DNA of 64,000 nucleotides from Planctomycetota bacterium (GCA_009691855.1 SIAI01000012.1:1-64000), one strand, 5' to 3'. Positions 16,436 to 24,727 are shown, counted from the stretch's first letter. Translations and numbers: made by a program. Notes: generated by a model from the letters alone, not told the origin.

Positions 16436-18103
16436 ATGCAGGTTACCGCGCGCAATTCACTCGCCACTTTCCTCGCTGCGTTGGCGGCACTGGTGGCGGG
16501 TGCTTGCGAGCGCGCTGCACCTCCGCTCGCGACCGCCACGACGCGACTCGTGCTGGCGCGGCTGTTCGGCGAGCACATGGTGCTGCAACGCGAGCTGCCG
16601 GTCCCGGTGTGGGGCGAGTCCGAGCCCGGCGCGCGCGTGCGCGTCGTCTTGGGCGAGCACGAGGCCGTGACCGTGGCCGCAGCGGACGGACACTGGCGCG
16701 CAGAGCTGGTGGGCCTCGAGGCCGGCGGCCCGTTCGAGCTCGAGGTCCAATCCGGCGCTGAGGTGCTCACCCTTGGCGACGTGCTGGTGGGCGAGGTGTG
16801 GCTCGGTGCGGGGCAGTCGAACATGGGCACGCGCATGCCGCAGGTGGAGGATGCCGCGCGCGAGATGGGCGCGGCCGACCAGCCGCGGCTGCGCATCTTC
16901 ATGGTCGACAAGGAGTTTGCGCCCGAGCCGGCCGCGGACGCGGGCGGGCGCTGGGTGGTGCTCACGCCCGCGACGGTCGGCTCGACCAGCGCCGTCGCGT
17001 ACTACTTCGGCTGCGAGCTCGTGGCCGCGCTCGACGTACCCATCGGCGTGATCGTCAGCGCGGTGGGCGGCACCGCCATCGAGTCGTGGACGCCGCGCGC
17101 GGCCCAGGACGCCGTGCCAGAGCTGGCCGCGCTGCTGACGCGGGTGGACGCGTTCTACGCCAAGAAGAGCGTGGAGTACGAGAAGACGGGCTCACCCGAG
17201 TTCTTCCAACGCCAGCACGAGCTCGCGCTCCAGCGCTGGGAGGAGGCCGGCGGCGACGCGGCCAAGCTCGGACGTCGGCCCAAGCTCGTGCGCCACCCGC
17301 TGGCCAGCAAGAACCACCCCGGCAACCTCTACAACAGCATGATCGCACCGCTCGGCGGCTACGGCCTGCGCGGCGTCGTCTGGTACCAGGGCGAGTACAA
17401 CACGGGCACCTCACTCGAGACGCGCGAGGCGCTGGAGCCGGCGCTCTACGCGCGCCAACTCGAGACGCTGGTGGCGAGCTGGCGCGCGCGCTGGGGGCGC
17501 GAGCTGCCGTTCTACGTCGTGCAGCTCAGCAGCTGGCTCGCACCCTCGTCGCGGCCGGTACTGGACCACGGCTGGCCGCTGGTGCGCGAGCAGCAGGCGC
17601 GCGCGGTCGAGCGGCTGGCGAACTCGGGTCTGGCCGTGACCCTCGACGTGGGCGACGCGGAGAACATCCATCCGCCGCGCAAGCGTCCGGTGGGCGAGCG
17701 CCTGGCGCGTCTCGCCTTGCACCGCACCTATGGGCGCACGGAGATCGTCGATGCCGGGCCGAGCCTGGCCCGTGCGCGGCGCGAGGGGCACTCCTTCAGG
17801 ATCGAGCTCGAGCACGCCGAAGGCTTGCGCACCAGCGACGGCCGCGAACCACGCGCCTTCGCACTCGCGGGCGCGGATCGCGCCTGGCACGCAGCCGAGG
17901 CGCGCCTCGACGGTACGCGCGTGCTGCTGACCAGCGCCGAGGTACCCGAGCCTCTCGCCGCGCGCTACGCCTGGGCGCCGAACCCGCCGGTCAACCTGTG
18001 CAACGCGGCTGGCCTCCCGGCCGCTCCGTTCCGCACCGACGACTGGCCGATCGTGGTCGAGGACCTGCCCTTGCCACGGCACTTCCAGGGCGAGGACGAG
18101 TGA
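16436..18103 (+). CDS. sialate O-acetylesterase-family SGNH esterase (exported)
   Basis: A 555-residue protein with an N-terminal hydrophobic segment (FLAALAALVAGACERAAPPL). The Cys at the end of this segment could be lipidated, but the lipobox is not canonical. The family motifs are clear: LFGEHMVLQRELPVPVWGES, the catalytic Ser block GEVWLGAGQSNMGTRMPQ, VGGTAIESWTPR, VWYQGEYNTG, and a late Asp-His pair in GDAENIHPP. Members remove O-acetyl groups from sialic acids or from xylan and other glycans. Together with the MBOAT acyltransferase and the sulfatase it fits handling of acylated and sulfated polysaccharide. The substrate is not known. Confidence 0.9.
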   Translation: MQVTARNSLATFLAALAALVAGACERAAPPLATATTRLVLARLFGEHMVLQRELPVPVWGESEPGARVRVVLGEHEAVTVAAADGHWRAELVGLEAGGPFELEVQSGAEVLTLGDVLVGEVWLGAGQSNMGTRMPQVEDAAREMGAADQPRLRIFMVDKEFAPEPAADAGGRWVVLTPATVGSTSAVAYYFGCELVAALDVPIGVIVSAVGGTAIESWTPRAAQDAVPELAALLTRVDAFYAKKSVEYEKTGSPEFFQRQHELALQRWEEAGGDAAKLGRRPKLVRHPLASKNHPGNLYNSMIAPLGGYGLRGVVWYQGEYNTGTSLETREALEPALYARQLETLVASWRARWGRELPFYVVQLSSWLAPSSRPVLDHGWPLVREQQARAVERLANSGLAVTLDVGDAENIHPPRKRPVGERLARLALHRTYGRTEIVDAGPSLARARREGHSFRIELEHAEGLRTSDGREPRAFALAGADRAWHAAEARLDGTRVLLTSAEVPEPLAARYAWAPNPPVNLCNAAGLPAAPFRTDDWPIVVEDLPLPRHFQGEDE

Positions 18104-18112
18104 GCGCGTGGA

Positions 18113-18286
18113 CTAGTCCAGTGTCCCTTCCCCGAAGTAGCGCCAGACAATCCGCCGCGCTGAATCGCCGCTGGCGGCGTTGCGCCTCCTCCCTAGTATT
18201 GCAGTGAATATGCGTCGTCGGCGCGCCTTGCCAGCGACGATCCATCACGACGCCTTGTTGGCGCTACTGCGGGGAAGGAACACTAG
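18113..18286. mobile_element. MITE-like inverted-repeat element 2 (CTAG ends)
   Basis: The outer arms at 18120-18150 and 18255-18284 are inverted repeats. The left arm starts AGTGTCCCTTCCCCGAAGTA and the right arm in reverse starts AGTGTTCCTTCCCCGCAGTA. CTAG lies at both outer edges. The core around 18175-18235 (GGCGTTGCGCCTCCTCC, then a short variable part, then GCGTCGTCGGCGCGCCTTGC) is nearly identical to the core of element 3 at 32560-32611. It carries no gene. The right end provides the TAG stop codon (18283-18285, minus strand) of the dGTPase-like gene. Confidence 0.72.
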
Positions 18287-19494
18287 CCGCGCGCGCGCTT
18301 CCAGGCCGGCGCGTGGCCGGTGAGGCGCTCGAACTCCTGCTCCGCGAAGCGGTCGGTCATGCCCGCGAGGTAGTCGCACACCGCGCGCTCCTTGCCGACC
18401 TCGCCGACCCAGCGCTGGTACCAGGGCGGCATCTCTTCGGGCCGTTTGCAGAACGCCCCGAAGAGTCCGGCGAGCACCTCCGCGGCGTGTTGCGAAAGCT
18501 CCAGCAGCTTCGGATGGCGGTACACGTGCTCGTACAGGAAGCGCTGTAGCTCGCCGACCTCCTTGGCCAGCGCCGCGCTGTGGTCGATCAGCATCGACTT
18601 CTTGGCCTTGACCTCGGTCGGCGACTCCGGTCGCGCTTGCTGCAGACGCTCGTGCGACGAGCGGATCAGGTCCTTGATGCAGATCTTCAGGAGCTCGTTG
18701 GCGATGCGTTTGACGCGCAGGTTCTGATCCGTGGTCGAGTCCAGGAAGCCCAGGTGGCGCGCCTCCACGGCCGCGCGCGCGCCGTTCCACAGCGCGACCT
18801 CGGCCAGGTCCTCCTCGTGGAAGACCTGCGAGCGCAGCCCGTCCTCGATGTCGTGCCCGTTGTAGGCGGTCGAATCGGCGAGGTCGACGACCTGCGCTTC
18901 GAGACACGGGCGCTGCGGGCGCGGGCGGAACTCGGCCGGCCAGTCCGTGTCGCTCTCGTGCTTCAGCAGCGACTCGCGCACCTCGCGCGTCAGGTTCAGG
19001 CCCGGATAGTCGGGCGAGCGCCGCTCCAGCTGATCCACCACGCGCAAGACCTGCGCGTTGTGGCGGAAGCCGCCGAAGGGTTCCATCAAGGCGTCGAGCG
19101 CCTGCTCGCCGCGGTGGCCGAAGGGCGGGTGGCCGATGTCGTGCGCGAGCGCGACGGCCTCGCACAGCGTCTCGTTCAGGAACAGCGCGCTGCCCACGCT
19201 GCGCGCCACCTGCGCCACCTCCAGGCTGTGGGACATGCGCGTGCGGTAGTGGTCGCCCTCCCAGTTGACGAACACCTGCGTTTTGTACATCAGGCGCCGA
19301 AAGGCGACCGAGTGCACGATGCGGTCGCGGTCGCGCTCCCAGCCGGTGCGCAGCTCGTCCTCCTCCTCGGGGTGCGCGCGACCGAGGGAGAGGCCGCTGT
19401 GCATGGCCCACGGCGCGAGGATGGCGCGCTCGCGGGCCTCCTTGGCGCGGCGGTCGAAGAAGTGCGGCGGGGTGGGGGCGGGAGAGTGCTTCAT
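18283..19494 (-). CDS. dgt: dGTP triphosphohydrolase-like HD-domain protein
   Basis: A 403-residue cytoplasmic enzyme that would hydrolyse dNTPs to deoxynucleosides and triphosphate. It has the family N-terminal block RDRIVHSVAFRRLMYKTQVF, then the HD-domain metal ligands HSLEVAQVARS and LAHDIGHPPFGHRGEQALD, and later DLADSTAYNGHDIEDGLRS. The length suits type 2 Dgt-like proteins. I start at the ATG at 19494. The frame could extend to 19558 but would overlap the divergent methyltransferase promoter. The stop codon lies in MITE-like element 2, so the last residues (about KRARG) may have been set by the insertion. The gene symbol follows the family name; nucleotide preference is unknown. Confidence 0.92.
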   Translation of the reverse strand: MKHSPAPTPPHFFDRRAKEARERAILAPWAMHSGLSLGRAHPEEEDELRTGWERDRDRIVHSVAFRRLMYKTQVFVNWEGDHYRTRMSHSLEVAQVARSVGSALFLNETLCEAVALAHDIGHPPFGHRGEQALDALMEPFGGFRHNAQVLRVVDQLERRSPDYPGLNLTREVRESLLKHESDTDWPAEFRPRPQRPCLEAQVVDLADSTAYNGHDIEDGLRSQVFHEEDLAEVALWNGARAAVEARHLGFLDSTTDQNLRVKRIANELLKICIKDLIRSSHERLQQARPESPTEVKAKKSMLIDHSAALAKEVGELQRFLYEHVYRHPKLLELSQHAAEVLAGLFGAFCKRPEEMPPWYQRWVGEVGKERAVCDYLAGMTDRFAEQEFERLTGHAPAWKRARG

Positions 19495-19539
19495 GCTGCC
19501 GATCGACGCGCGGAGCCGGGCTCGGTTTCACGCAAGCGC

Positions 19540-19545
19540 TAGTCT
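19540..19545 (+). promoter_or_regulatory. -10-like TAGTCT before methyltransferase
   Basis: TAGTCT lies 11 bases before the ATG at 19557, again a very short implied leader. No -35 could be assigned. Confidence 0.3.
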
Positions 19546-19556
19546 CTGCTCTTTCC

Positions 19557-20291
19557 ATGTCCGATCAACGCCCCTGGTTCGACAGCGCCTTCGAGGCGGG
19601 CTACCTCGAGCTCTACGCGCACCGCGACCTGGCCGCGGCGCGCACCGAGGTCGGCGGTCTGGTGGCGCGCGGCGGAGCGGGTGGGGGAGGCGCGGTGCTG
19701 GATCTGGGTTGCGGTTCCGGGCGGCACCTCGCGGCGTTGCGCGAGCGCGGGCTCGACGCCTGGGGTCTGGACCGCTCGCGCGAGCTGCTCGCGCGCGTGG
19801 CGCCGGAGCTGCGCGAGCGCGTCGTGCGCGGCGACTTCCGCGCGCTGCCGTTCCGCGGCGGCGCGTTCACGGCGGTGTGGATGCTGTTCTCGTCCTTCGG
19901 GTACTTCGCCGACCTCGAGAACGAGCGCGCGCTGGGCGAGCTGGCGCGCGTCTTGGCGCCGGGCGGGATGGCCGTGCTCGACCTGATGAATCCCGCCCGC
20001 GTGCGCGCCGCGCTCGTACCGCGCTCCACGACGCGGCGCGGAACGCTCGTGCTCGACGAGTCGCGCCGGCTCGAGCAGGGCGGCACGCGCGTGGTCAAGG
20101 ATGTCGTCGCGCGCACCGACGACGGCGCCGAGCGCCGCTGGCGCGAGGACGTGCGCCTGTACGAGCCGGGGGAGGTCGCCGAGCTCCTCGCGCGCGTCGG
20201 GCTCGTTCACGCACGAACCGAGGGCGACTTCGACGGCCGAGCCTTCGCCGCCGAGGCGCCTCGGCAGATCGTCTGGGCGCGAGCGCGCTGA
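19557..20291 (+). CDS. class I SAM-dependent methyltransferase
   Basis: A 244-residue Rossmann-fold methyltransferase. Motif I is VLDLGCGSGRHLAALRERGL (about residues 47-66). Motif II has the acidic residue in WGLDRSREL. The later block is RVVRGDFRALPFRGGAFTAV, followed by LGELARVLAPGGMAVLDLMN, the post-I/motif IV region of the Methyltransf_11/25 type. It has no transmembrane segment. It is divergent from the dGTPase-like gene and stands alone in a 218-bp-flanked position. The methylated substrate cannot be inferred. Confidence 0.88.
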   Translation: MSDQRPWFDSAFEAGYLELYAHRDLAAARTEVGGLVARGGAGGGGAVLDLGCGSGRHLAALRERGLDAWGLDRSRELLARVAPELRERVVRGDFRALPFRGGAFTAVWMLFSSFGYFADLENERALGELARVLAPGGMAVLDLMNPARVRAALVPRSTTRRGTLVLDESRRLEQGGTRVVKDVVARTDDGAERRWREDVRLYEPGEVAELLARVGLVHARTEGDFDGRAFAAEAPRQIVWARAR

Positions 20292-20329
20292 TGTACTAGC
20301 TTCTGGAGTCTTGGCGTGGCGTGCCGATT

Positions 20330-20454
20330 CCAAGCCGACCGCGGAGGCGCGGAGGACGCGGAGCCACGCGGAGATCGATCCAAGATAGGTTCCGGACCTG
20401 CCTTTCCGTTCTCCGCGCTCCTCCGTGTCCTCCGCGCCTCCGCGGTCGGCTTGG
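20330..20454. repeat. palindromic repeat of GCGGAG units (MITE/REP-like)
   Basis: The left arm 20330-20373 begins CCAAGCCGACCGCGGAGGCG. The right arm 20411-20454, read in reverse, begins with the same 20 bases, and the arms match for about 34 bases with one substitution. They flank a 37-base spacer. Both arms are made of repeated GCGGAG/GCGGAGGAC units. It is non-coding and fills most of the gap between the methyltransferase and the GH172-like gene. Similar short palindromes recur in high-GC genomes; copy number elsewhere is unknown here. Confidence 0.65.
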
Positions 20455-20495
20455 GCTGCGGGCGAACCCGCGCTGGGGGACTCGTTCGGATTCGC

Positions 20496-20501
20496 TATCG
20501 T
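20496..20501 (+). promoter_or_regulatory. -10-like TATCGT before GH172-like gene
   Basis: TATCGT ends eight bases before the ATG at 20510, consistent with a nearly leaderless transcript. No -35 was found. Confidence 0.3.
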
Positions 20502-20509
20502 CAGGCGCG

Positions 20510-22147
20510 ATGAAGCTCCTCCGTTGCGCCCTCTTCGTCGCGCTCTCGATCCTCGGCGTCGCCTGCGCCGCGCCGGCGCGGCGCGTGACCGTGGGCACGC
20601 TGCTGGCCGAGATGACCGACGCGGCGGCGCTCGCGCGCTTGCCGGAGCCGACCTATCGCTCGTTGCAGGCGTCCTCCTACAACCGCGAGTCCGTCGGCCG
20701 TGACCAGCCGGGCTGGTTCGCCGACAGCGACGGCACGGGTTTCCTGCGCGAGGAGACGAACGGCGGCGCGCGCGAGTGGGTGCTGATGGAGCACGACGGC
20801 CCCGGCTGCCTCACGCGGCTCTGGACGCCGTTCTTCTACTACGACTTCGGCGAGCGCGTGGGGCCGAACGTGCGCGTGTACCTCGACGGCGCCAGCGAGC
20901 CCGTGCTCGACGAGTCGCTCATCCGCCTCGTGCGCGGCGAGGGCTCGCTCGCGCCGCCCTTCGCGGCGCCGACGGCGCGCGCGGGCGACCTGTACCTGCC
21001 GATCCCGTTCGCCAAGGGCTGCAAGATCACGCTGCGCGCGAAGCCCTTCTACTTCCTCGTGAACTACCGCGCCTACGCGGGCGGGACCGAGGTCGAGAGC
21101 TTCCGCGCCGACGCCCAGGCACGCTACGCGACCGAGCTGGCGCGCGCCGCGGCGCTGCTGCGGGTTCCCGAAGCAGCGCAGGAGCCGCGGCTCGCGCGCG
21201 CCACGCTCCAGCCGGGCGCGGCCTGGACGCTCGAGGCCAGCCGCGCGCCGGGCTGCATCCGCGCGCTGACGCTGCGCCTGCCGGGCGCGGCGGCGAACCC
21301 CGCGCTGCTGCGCTCGACGGTGCTGTCCATGAACTTCGACGGCGAGGAGTGCGTGTGGTGTCCGCTGGGCGACTTCTTCTGCAGCGCGGACGAGCCGCAC
21401 CCGTTCACGACGCTGCAGCGCGACGTCGCCGCGGATGGACGCCTGCGCTCGCGCTGGACCATGCCCTTCGCGCGCTCGGCCGAGATCCGCATCGAGAATC
21501 TCGCCGCCGAAGCGCTGGAGGTCGAGCTCGAGCTCGTGCAGGGCGCCTGGGACTGGGACGCGCGCTCCCTGCACTTTCACGCCACCTGGCGGCCCGACGA
21601 GATCGTCTCCGGCGCTGAGTTCCACGACTGGAACTTCGTCGACGTCACAGGCGCGGGCGTCTACGTCGGCGACGCCTGGACGGTCTTGAACCCGCAGCGC
21701 AACACCTGGTGGGGCGAGGGCGACGAGAAGATCTACGTGGACGACGCCTGGGAGCGCGGCTTCCCCACGCACTTCGGCACGGGCTCCGAGGACTACTACG
21801 GCTGGGCCGGCGGCGAGGTGCCCACGCGGCGCGATGAATTCTCTCACCCGTTCCTGGCCAACGTGCGCGTCGGCGGCCTCGACGGCACGACCCAGGGCTA
21901 CAACATCTGCACGCGCACGCGCGCCCTCGACGCGATCCCCTTCGCACGCCGGCTGCGCTTCGACATGGAGGCCTCGCCCGGCACGGACATCCGCGGGCCC
22001 GAGGACCAGCTCGGCTACTCGGCGGTGAGCTTCTGGTACGCGCGCCCCGGCGCGACGCACAACCGTCCGGCGTTGCCGGAGGAGGCGCGGCGGCGCATCA
22101 TGCGCCTCGCCGCCAACGCCGCCGGACGCACGCTGGTCGTGCAGTGA
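20510..22147 (+). CDS. DUF2961 / GH172-family exported protein
   Basis: A 545-residue product with a signal segment MKLLRCALFVALSILGVACA, possibly lipidated at the Cys though the lipobox is weak. It has the DUF2961 pattern: VLMEHDGPGCLTRLWTPFFY, then LPIPFAKGCKITLRAKPFYF near residues 160-180, then KIYVDDAWERGFPTHFGTGS leading into EDYYGWAGGEVPTRRDEF. DUF2961 proteins are now classed as glycoside hydrolase family 172, with known members acting on fructofuranoside or arabinofuranoside links. The actual sugar here is unknown. The stop overlaps the next gene's GTG, so it is probably co-translated with the DUF6786-like lipoprotein. A longer frame from 20321 runs through the palindromic repeat and is rejected. 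Confidence 0.87.
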   Translation: MKLLRCALFVALSILGVACAAPARRVTVGTLLAEMTDAAALARLPEPTYRSLQASSYNRESVGRDQPGWFADSDGTGFLREETNGGAREWVLMEHDGPGCLTRLWTPFFYYDFGERVGPNVRVYLDGASEPVLDESLIRLVRGEGSLAPPFAAPTARAGDLYLPIPFAKGCKITLRAKPFYFLVNYRAYAGGTEVESFRADAQARYATELARAAALLRVPEAAQEPRLARATLQPGAAWTLEASRAPGCIRALTLRLPGAAANPALLRSTVLSMNFDGEECVWCPLGDFFCSADEPHPFTTLQRDVAADGRLRSRWTMPFARSAEIRIENLAAEALEVELELVQGAWDWDARSLHFHATWRPDEIVSGAEFHDWNFVDVTGAGVYVGDAWTVLNPQRNTWWGEGDEKIYVDDAWERGFPTHFGTGSEDYYGWAGGEVPTRRDEFSHPFLANVRVGGLDGTTQGYNICTRTRALDAIPFARRLRFDMEASPGTDIRGPEDQLGYSAVSFWYARPGATHNRPALPEEARRRIMRLAANAAGRTLVVQ

Positions 22148-23409
22148 GGCGGCGCGCTCCCATGCACCTCTGCCCTCTTCGTTTGGCGCCCGCGAGCGCG
22201 CTGCTCGCGCTCCTCGCCGGCTGCCGCACCGACGCCATGCGCTCCACCGCTTCGCCCACCTTCGCCGAGGAGCTCGCCTTCCTGCGCGCGCACCGCGAGA
22301 CACTCGAGCTCGTCGCGCCCGACGGCCGCGGCCGGATCGCGGTCGTGCCCGAGTTCCAGGGGCGCGTGATGACCTCGACTACCGGCGGCGCCGACGGACC
22401 CTCGTTCGGCTTCATCAAGCGCGAGCTCGTCGCCACGCGCACGCTGTCGAAGGGCATCAACCCCTACGGCGGCGAGGATCGCTTCTGGATCGGGCCCGAG
22501 GGCGGGCCGTTCTCGCTGTTCTTCGCGCGCGGCGCGCCGGCGCAGACGCTCGAGTTCTGGCAGACGCCGGCGCTGATCGACAGCGAGCCGTTCGAGCTCG
22601 TGGCGCACGACGCGTCCTCGGCGCGCTTCCGGCGCAGCGCGCGGCTGACGAACTTCGCGGGGAGCGAGTTCGAGCTCGCCATCGAGCGCACGCTCGAGGT
22701 CCTCGACGCGCGCGTCGCGCTGGCCGAGCTCGGCCTCGACGCCAGCGGCCTCGAGGCGGTCGCCTTCGAGTCGCGCAACACGCTCACCAACGCCGGCACG
22801 CGGCCGTGGACGAAGGCCACGGGCCTGCTCTCGATCTGGATCCTGGGCATGTTCCAGCCCTCGCCGCGGACCACGATCGTGTTGCCGCTCAGCGCTCCGT
22901 TCGCCACCGACCTCGGCGGCCTCGTGAACGACGCCTACTTCGGCAAGGTGCCGCTCCAGCGCCTGAAGCGCGTGCGCGCCGCCGGCGGCTCGGCGCTGCT
23001 CTTCCGCGGCGACGGCGCGCAGCGCGGCAAGATCGGCGTCGCGCCCGGCGCGGCGCGGCCGATCGCCGGGAGCTGGGACGCCGCGCGCGGCGTGCTCACG
23101 CTGGTCACCTTCACGCTCCCCGCGGGCGCGCGCGACTACGTGAACTCGACCTGGGATCCACTGCAGCGCGAGCCCTTCCGCGGCGACGCGGTGAACAGCT
23201 ACAACGACGGCCCGAGCGCGCCCGGCGCGGCGCCCTTCGGCCCGTTCTACGAGCTCGAGTCGTCCTCGCCGGCGCTCGAGCTCGCGCCCGGCGCGGCGCT
23301 CGAACACCGCCACCGCACGCTGCACCTAGTCGGCCCGCGCGCCGCGCTCGAGCGCGCCGCCTACACCGCGCTCGGGTTGACGCTGGACGAGATCGAACGC
23401 GGCCTGTAG
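22144..23409 (+). CDS. DUF6786-like lipoprotein
   Basis: A 421-residue product with a clear lipoprotein signal (SALLALLAGC, Cys about residue 27). The body contains VPEFQGRVMTSTTGGADGPS, GGEDRFWIGPEGGPFSLFFA and TLEFWQTPALIDSEPFELVA, a pattern I associate with the DUF6786 family of Bacteroidetes and Planctomycetes, which looks like a beta-sandwich sugar-mutarotase-type fold. The start is either the GTG at 22144, overlapping the upstream stop (GTGA), or the ATG at 22162; both leave an intact signal. Pairing with the GH172-like gene suggests a carbohydrate role at the outer membrane. No function is established. Confidence 0.8.
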   Translation: MRRRAPMHLCPLRLAPASALLALLAGCRTDAMRSTASPTFAEELAFLRAHRETLELVAPDGRGRIAVVPEFQGRVMTSTTGGADGPSFGFIKRELVATRTLSKGINPYGGEDRFWIGPEGGPFSLFFARGAPAQTLEFWQTPALIDSEPFELVAHDASSARFRRSARLTNFAGSEFELAIERTLEVLDARVALAELGLDASGLEAVAFESRNTLTNAGTRPWTKATGLLSIWILGMFQPSPRTTIVLPLSAPFATDLGGLVNDAYFGKVPLQRLKRVRAAGGSALLFRGDGAQRGKIGVAPGAARPIAGSWDAARGVLTLVTFTLPAGARDYVNSTWDPLQREPFRGDAVNSYNDGPSAPGAAPFGPFYELESSSPALELAPGAALEHRHRTLHLVGPRAALERAAYTALGLTLDEIERGL

Positions 23410-23543
23410 CGCGGTACGAGATCGGTTCGAGGGGTCACGGAGCGCTGGGCAAGGCGCGCGAGTTCGATAGGCTCGTTCCCGCGGCCGCACTCGACTGCCC
23501 CGAGCTCGCCGGCCGCATCCGTTCCCCGCATCTCCCTGACGCC

Positions 23544-24671
23544 ATGCGCATCCGATTCTTTCTCACGGGCAGCGCGCTGCTGCTTCTCCCGCTCCTCGGC
23601 GCGGCCCGCCCCGCGGCGCCCGACGATCCCCAGGCCGTCAAGCAGCTGCAAGAGCTCGAGAGGCGCCTCACCGAAGAGCGCGCGGTCTGGTCGGAGCTGA
23701 AGCAACACGCCCAGACCGAAGCCGAGCGCGCCGAGCTCGCGGCTGCCTTTCCGCGCGACGAGTTCGTGCCCGCGCTGACCGCGCTCGCCAACGCCAACAA
23801 GGGCACCGAGCTCGCCGCGCGCGCCTGGGTCGATCTGTTCCGCATCAGCCGCCTGATCGAGGACCGCGCGCTGCACGCGCAGGCGTTGCAGCGGCTGACG
23901 AGCGAGCACGTCACCTCGCCCGAGGTCGCGAACCTGACGCTGATGCTGGTCTACGGCGCGCCGCCGTGGACCGCGCCGGACGGAGCCGAGGCGCTGCGCA
24001 AGATCCTGGCCGGCAACAAGGACGTGGGCGTGCAGCAGGCTTGCCTCGCCGAGCTCGCGCTGCTGGTGGGCATGGACGAGTCCTTCGGTGAAGCGGGACG
24101 CGCCGAGGCCGAGGCGCTGCTCGTGCGCATCGAGAAGGAGTACAGCGACGTGGACTTCAACGCCATGACCGGCAAGCAGTTCGCCGCCGGCGCGCGCCAC
24201 GAGATCCAGGCCCTGCGCGTGGGCCAGGTCGCGCCCGACTTCGAGCTCGCCGACCAGGACGGCGTGCGCTTCAAGCTCAGCGACTACCGCGGCCGCGTGG
24301 TGGTGCTCGACTTCTGGGGCTTCGTCTGAACGACGTGCGTGGGGCTCCTGCCCCACGAGAAGGCGCTCGTGCAGCGCCTCAAGGACGAACCCTTCACCTT
24401 CCTCGGCATGTACGGCCGCGAGGGCGACCCCAAGGAGATCGCCGCGCGCCTGAAGAGCGAGAACATCACCTGGCGCAACGCCATGGACCTGGGCGAGGCC
24501 TCGGACGGCACGCTGTGGAGCACCTGGGCCGTGCGCGGCTTCCCGCAGTTCTACGTGCTCGACGAGCAGGGCGTGATCCGCCAGCGCTGGTTCGGCAACC
24601 CCGGCGAGGACGTGATCGACGGCACGATCGAGGCCCTGATGGCCGAACTGCGCACCAAGAAGAAGTCGTAG
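23544..24671 (+). CDS. thioredoxin/TlpA-like protein with in-frame TGA (probable selenoprotein, UxxC)
   Basis: Read through the TGA at 24327-24329, the frame encodes 375 residues. It starts at the ATG at 23544 with a signal peptide (FFLTGSALLLLPLLGAARPA). A helical region lies at about residues 30-230. A TlpA/AhpC-TSA domain follows: APDFELADQDGVRFKLSDYR, VVVLDFWGFV-U262-TTC265-VGLLPHEKAL, and the cis-Pro strand VRGFPQFYVLDEQGVI. The TGA replaces the first Cys of the expected CxxC, and the second Cys is kept. Both halves are in one frame and both show normal codon use, which argues against a pseudogene. A perfect hairpin starts nine bases downstream. Known family: periplasmic thiol-disulfide oxidoreductases. 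Selenocysteine insertion is inferred; no selA, selB or selD is in the window. Confidence 0.8.
24338..24357 (+). promoter_or_regulatory. candidate bacterial SECIS hairpin
   Basis: The sequence just after the TGA (24327-24329) forms a perfect 8-bp stem CGTGGGGC/GCCCCACG with a TCCT loop. The apical loop begins 16 bases after the TGA, within the spacing known for bacterial SECIS elements. An outer pairing ACGA (24330-24333) with TCGT (24367-24370) could extend it to a hairpin of about 40 nt that starts at the TGA. Bacterial SECIS loops usually have a G in the first two loop positions; here that requires opening the top pairs. Confidence 0.55.
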
Positions 24672-24727
24672 GGCCGGCGGGTGGAGCCCCGGGCGCGCGC
24701 GAGCTTTCCGCTCCCGCGCCCGGGCTG

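Noticed and set aside
18113..18286. Palindromic element 2 as a rho-independent terminator
   Set aside because: It is 174 bp with long imperfect arms, shares its core with a distant copy and lacks a T-tract, so a mobile or repeat element fits better.
20330..20454. GCGGAG repeats as a CRISPR array
   Set aside because: Repeats are inverted, not direct, with no regularly spaced spacers and no cas genes.
23544..24329. Thioredoxin-like gene as a pseudogene ending at the TGA
   Set aside because: The same frame continues with intact thioredoxin-fold sequence and normal codon use. The TGA sits exactly at the catalytic Cys. A Sec reading explains this better than decay.
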